From Achromobacter pulmonis (GTDB taxonomy: Bacteria > Pseudomonadota > Gammaproteobacteria > Burkholderiales > Burkholderiaceae_B), in NCBI RefSeq assembly GCF_902859765.1, contig NZ_CADIJV010000003.1, positions 62,001-126,000 on the forward strand: a stretch of DNA of 64,000 nucleotides, in the 5' to 3' direction. This document shows positions 61,126-64,000 of this stretch, piece by piece. Both the position numbers and the translations under genes were made by a program. How positions within the stretch are numbered: position 1 is the first letter of the stretch; each line of letters opens with the position of its first letter. The notes under the pieces are model-generated. The model saw nothing but the letters and a program-made list of their open reading frames with translations. It did no database searches and was not told the origin of the DNA.

Positions 61126-61989
61126 TCAGTGCATCTGCCCATACTTGCCGGCATTGAAGTCCTGGATCGCCTCGACGATCTCCGCCTGCGAGTTCATCAC
61201 AAATGGCCCATACCCCACCACCGGCTCGTCGATCGGCTCGCCGCTCAGCACCAGGAACACGGCGTCGTTGTTCGCTTCGACCGTGATTTCCTCGCCGTCC
61301 TGCGAGAACAGCGCCAACTGCGCGTCGCGCGCCACCGCATCGCCGTTGACCAGCACCGTGCCGCGCAGCATCACCAGCATGCTATTGCGGCCCGCGGGAA
61401 TCGCGAAGGTCGCGCGCTTGCCGGCTGACAGCCGCACGTCCCATACGTCGATCGGCGTGAAGGTGCGCGCCGGGCCGGCCTGGCCGCCGTAGCGGCCGGC
61501 GATGACGCGCAGCGAGCCGGCGCCGTCCGGCAGCGACACCACCGGGATGTCCGCATTCAGCAGGCTCTGGTAGCCGGCCGGCGCCTTCTTGTCCTTGGCC
61601 GGCAGGTTGACCCACAGCTGCACCATCTCCAGCTCGCCGCCCTGGCGGGTGAACGCGGGGGAGTGGAATTCCTCATGCAGGATGCCCGAAGCGGCCGTCA
61701 TCCACTGGACGTCGCCGGGCCCGATGACGCCGCCGTTGCCGGTGGAGTCGCGGTGCTCGACCTCGCCGCTGTAGACGATGGTCACGGTCTCGAAGCCGCG
61801 GTGCGGATGCTGGCCGACGCCGCGCGGCTGCGTGGCCGGCGCGAATTGCGCCGGGCCGGCGTAGTCCAGCAGCAGGAACGGGCTGACGCTCCTGCCCTTG
61901 TCGTTGTACGAGAACATCGAGCGCACCGGAAAGCCGTCGCCCACCCAGTGGGGACGAGGACTGGCGTGCACACCCAGGATCTTCTTCAT
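61126..61989 (-). CDS. Pirin-family protein (cupin)
   Basis: A 287-residue two-cupin protein of the pirin family. The N-terminal metal motif is HPHRGFETVTIVYSGEVEHRDSTGNGGVIGPGDVQWMTAASGILHEEFH, typical of pirin/quercetinase YhhW. The C-terminal cupin region reads ITVEANNDAVFLVLSGEPIDEPVVGYGPFVMNS. Such proteins bind Fe or other metals and some have quercetin 2,3-dioxygenase activity. The ATG at 61989 (AGGA ten bases ahead) is chosen over the one at 61998. Confidence 0.93.
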   Translation of the reverse strand: MKKILGVHASPRPHWVGDGFPVRSMFSYNDKGRSVSPFLLLDYAGPAQFAPATQPRGVGQHPHRGFETVTIVYSGEVEHRDSTGNGGVIGPGDVQWMTAASGILHEEFHSPAFTRQGGELEMVQLWVNLPAKDKKAPAGYQSLLNADIPVVSLPDGAGSLRVIAGRYGGQAGPARTFTPIDVWDVRLSAGKRATFAIPAGRNSMLVMLRGTVLVNGDAVARDAQLALFSQDGEEITVEANNDAVFLVLSGEPIDEPVVGYGPFVMNSQAEIVEAIQDFNAGKYGQMH

Positions 61990-62148
61990 GATCGTCATTC
62001 CTGTTGCGCGGCCCCTGCGGGGCCGTTCGTCATACCTGTCAAGATAAGGGCGGAACGGCGGTTGCGGTAGCCCCTGCCAGTGATAAGTACCGTTCCAGGG
62101 ATAGAACACTGACGGCGCCGGGCCGGCGAACCCGGGTATTCTTGCGCC

Positions 62149-62691
62149 ATGCAACGACCAGCCGACACCGCCGTGGCCGACCGATCTCCCCACGTCCAGG
62201 GTTTCGCCCCGATCGCCGCCGCCAACGCCCGTATCCTGGTGCTGGGCTCCATGCCCGGCGTCGCCTCGTTGCGGCAGGCGCGCTATTACGCGCACCCGCG
62301 CAACGCCTTCTGGCCCATCGCGGCCCGGGTGCTCGGGTTCGACCCCGCCGCCGAATACGCGCGGCGCCTGCAAGCGCTGCGATCCGCCGGCATCGCGCTC
62401 TGGGACGTGTTGCAGGCTTGCGAACGGCCGGGCAGCCTGGATGCGGACATCCGCGTCGATACCCTGGTGCCCAATGACTTCGCGGCGTTCCTGGCGGCGC
62501 ATCCGCGCCTGCTGCGGGTCTGCTTCAACGGCGCCAAGGCGGCCAGCCTCTACCGCCGCCACGTGTTGCCGCGCCTGCCGGAGCGGCCGTTGCAATATGT
62601 CGATCTGCCGTCCACCAGCCCGGCCCACGCGGCAGTGTCATTCGAGCAGAAGCTGGCCGCCTGGCGCGCGGCGTTGACGGTGCCTGCCTGA
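62149..62691 (+). CDS. DNA-deoxyinosine/uracil-type glycosylase (UDG superfamily)
   Basis: A 180-residue protein of the UDG superfamily close to family 6 (hypoxanthine-DNA glycosylase). Motif 1 is ILVLGSMPGVASLRQARYYAHPRNAFWPI, and the final motif is DLPSTSPAHAAVSFEQKL. In family 6 enzymes the Asn in motif 1 (N in HPRNAFW) supplies catalysis. It removes deaminated bases such as hypoxanthine from DNA, a base-excision repair role. It is divergent from the pirin gene and tail-to-tail with ccmI. Confidence 0.88.
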   Translation: MQRPADTAVADRSPHVQGFAPIAAANARILVLGSMPGVASLRQARYYAHPRNAFWPIAARVLGFDPAAEYARRLQALRSAGIALWDVLQACERPGSLDADIRVDTLVPNDFAAFLAAHPRLLRVCFNGAKAASLYRRHVLPRLPERPLQYVDLPSTSPAHAAVSFEQKLAAWRAALTVPA

Positions 62692-62715
62692 TCCGGCGCC
62701 ACGCGGGGCGGCCGG

Positions 62716-63645
62716 TCAGTCCTGCCGGCCGCGACTCGCTGCGCCATCGGTTGGAGGATTTGGCGGGAACACGGCGCCTTCGCCGTCGGGCGCGGGACGA
62801 TCGGCCGCCTGGCGCGCCTGCGCCAGGCTGGCCTGGACCTGGTCGTGGACGGGGCCCTGCGGGTCGACCAGGGGCAGCAAGCGCTCCCAGCAGTCAATGG
62901 CCCGGCGGAAGTCGCCCCGGAAAAACGCGCTGGTGCCGGCCAGGGCCAGGCCTTTGACGTCGTCGGGGGCGAGCGCCAGCAGCTGGCCGATCAGGCGGTC
63001 GGGCTCGCCGGAGAAATCCCCGTCCGCCGCCGTGGCCAGGAGGTCGGCCCATTCGGCCAGCACATCGGGGTCTTGCGGCGCGCGGTCGCCGATGCGAGCC
63101 CAGGTTGCCGCGCCGCCGGCGAACTCGCCCAGCGTTGCGTAGGTATGGGCCAACGTCACCCAGCCCGCGGCGTCGTCGGGGTGGGCCTGCAGGTGTTGGA
63201 TCAAACCGGCCAGCCGTTCGGCCATGGGATCGCCGCCGGCGCGGGCGGGCATCGCCGCGTCCGGGCCGGCATGCGCCGGAACCAGGGCCGCCGGCGTGCC
63301 GAGCGCGGCGTACAGGCCGATACTGATCGCGCCCAGCCCCAACGCCACGGCCAGGGCCCAGCGCGGCGCGGGCCGGGTATCGGGACTGTCCGGCGTGGCG
63401 TGTCCTTCGCGCAGCGCGCGCCGCTCGATCTCGTCGCGCGCCTGGGCAAAGTGGCCGGGGGCGATGCGCCCGCTGGCATGGTCGGCCTGCAATTGCGCCA
63501 GTTGTTCGCGCAATACCGCCAGCGCCGCCTGCGCTTGAGGCGGGCGGTCGTGGTGGTCGGCCGCTTGCGGCGCCAGCAGCGGCGGCAGCACGAACAGCAG
63601 GGCGACGGCAACCATGCCGGCCGCGAGGAGCCAGAACAGGGTCAC
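62716..63645 (-). CDS. ccmI: Cytochrome c maturation protein CcmI
   Basis: A 309-residue protein with an N-terminal membrane segment, TLFWLLAAGMVAVALLFVLPPLLAP, and a second near ALGLGAISIGLYAALG, then TPR-like helices in the periplasm (LIQHLQAHPDDAAGWVTLAHTYATLGEFAGGAATWARIGDRAPQDPDVLAEWADLL). CcmI presents apocytochrome c to the haem ligation complex. The GTG at 63645 overlaps the ccmH stop (GTGA), which fixes the start. It is the last gene of the ccm operon on this side. Confidence 0.9.
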   Translation of the reverse strand: MTLFWLLAAGMVAVALLFVLPPLLAPQAADHHDRPPQAQAALAVLREQLAQLQADHASGRIAPGHFAQARDEIERRALREGHATPDSPDTRPAPRWALAVALGLGAISIGLYAALGTPAALVPAHAGPDAAMPARAGGDPMAERLAGLIQHLQAHPDDAAGWVTLAHTYATLGEFAGGAATWARIGDRAPQDPDVLAEWADLLATAADGDFSGEPDRLIGQLLALAPDDVKGLALAGTSAFFRGDFRRAIDCWERLLPLVDPQGPVHDQVQASLAQARQAADRPAPDGEGAVFPPNPPTDGAASRGRQD

Positions 63646-64000
63646 GGCGCGCGCTCCGTTGGGGGCAGGACCGGCTCGGCATCTTGCGCGGGTTCGGCCA
63701 GCAGGCCCCGGGCCTTGGCCGCTTCCCGGGCCGGCAGGGGCGGCTCCGGCGTGCGGGCATGGCGTCGCAGGCGCCACAGCAGGCCGCCCATGGCGCCAGC
63801 GAGCAGCACGCCGGGCCCGATCCAGAGCAGCGCGGTGCGGGCCTTCAGCGGGGGCCGGTAGAGCACATAGTCGCCATAGCGCGACACCAGGAACTCGCGC
63901 ACCTGGGCGTCGTTCCGGCCCGACCGGAACAGGCGGCGTACTTCGTCGCGCAGGTCGCGCGCCAATGGCGCGCGCGAGTCCGCCAGGGATTCGTTCTGGC
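63642..64000 (-). CDS. ccmH: Cytochrome c maturation protein CcmH (partial, 5' end outside window)
   Basis: The frame runs off the right edge. It reads (C)QNESLADSRAPLARDLRDEVRRLFRSGRND, the part of CcmH directly after the LRCxxC redox motif, then the membrane segment LLWIGPGVLLAGAMGGLLW and a cytoplasmic tail. CcmH reduces or holds apocytochrome c cysteines in the periplasm. It is followed by ccmI with a four-base overlap. The signal peptide and first half lie beyond the window. Confidence 0.9.
   Translation of the reverse strand, partial: QNESLADSRAPLARDLRDEVRRLFRSGRNDAQVREFLVSRYGDYVLYRPPLKARTALLWIGPGVLLAGAMGGLLWRLRRHARTPEPPLPAREAAKARGLLAEPAQDAEPVLPPTERAP

Overview
The window is a gene-dense, high-GC piece of a bacterial chromosome. 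Codon use, the gene repertoire (GTP-type PEP carboxykinase, NsrR/flavohaemoglobin, abundant LysR regulators, EamA and LysE exporters, cytochrome c maturation genes) and protein similarity recalled from memory point to Burkholderiales, most likely the Bordetella/Achromobacter group of Alcaligenaceae. I see no tRNA, rRNA, insertion sequence, prophage or CRISPR array. It reads as ordinary chromosomal backbone with several accessory metabolic blocks.

Layout. (1) 1-7690, minus strand: most of an aryl polyene (APE) lipid-pigment cluster, cut by the left edge at an MMPL exporter. Gene order matches ape C to M, but the AMP-ligase and dehydratase are fused and the glycosyltransferase and acyltransferase are split. 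A divergent Sfp-type phosphopantetheinyl transferase (7803) probably activates its two carrier proteins. (2) 8490-10285: nitric-oxide module hmp-nsrR with a clear NsrR operator. (3) 10428-24312: D-amino acid dehydrogenase, transporters, AraC, LysR (x2) and HxlR regulators, a glutathione transferase, a PNPOx-fold protein and a nitrate/sulfonate/taurine-type ABC importer. (4) 24466-28866: acyl-CoA synthetase plus acyl-CoA dehydrogenase operon, divergent from a Crp-family regulator. (5) 28877-32977: MarR and an Asp/Glu racemase divergent from a stand-alone AceE-type E1 2-oxoacid dehydrogenase. (6) 33048-44375: exporters, glutathione reductase, a DUF72 protein, MocR, GNAT, thioredoxin, an M20 amidohydrolase and a MATE pump. 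(7) 44485-48733: acyl-CoA catabolic block with enoyl-CoA hydratase, a PECR-like SDR lacking the usual catalytic Tyr/Lys, TetR and an acyl-CoA synthetase. (8) pckG with a leader hairpin and a strong terminator. (9) 51680-58498: a tightly coupled catabolic operon (SDR, StyA/StyB-type two-component flavin monooxygenase, CrtI-like oxidoreductase, SphA-like outer-membrane protein) followed by a glyoxalase-fold protein and an XylS/AraC activator. (10) 58739-60773: an operon of Zn-alcohol dehydrogenase, an unusual cold-shock-domain protein and a small protein, divergent from a 51-residue Lys-rich protein, with two FNR/ANR-type boxes between. (11) Pirin, a uracil/hypoxanthine-DNA glycosylase, and the ccmH-ccmI end of a cytochrome c maturation operon cut by the right edge.

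The best candidates for something under-described are the StyAB/CrtI-like/SphA-like operon, the FNR-box-associated ADH/cold-shock/small-protein block, and the SDR with a rewritten active site. Within genes, coordinates follow reading frames and start choices argued in each entry. Operators and hairpins were found by eye and are sequence observations, not demonstrated sites.
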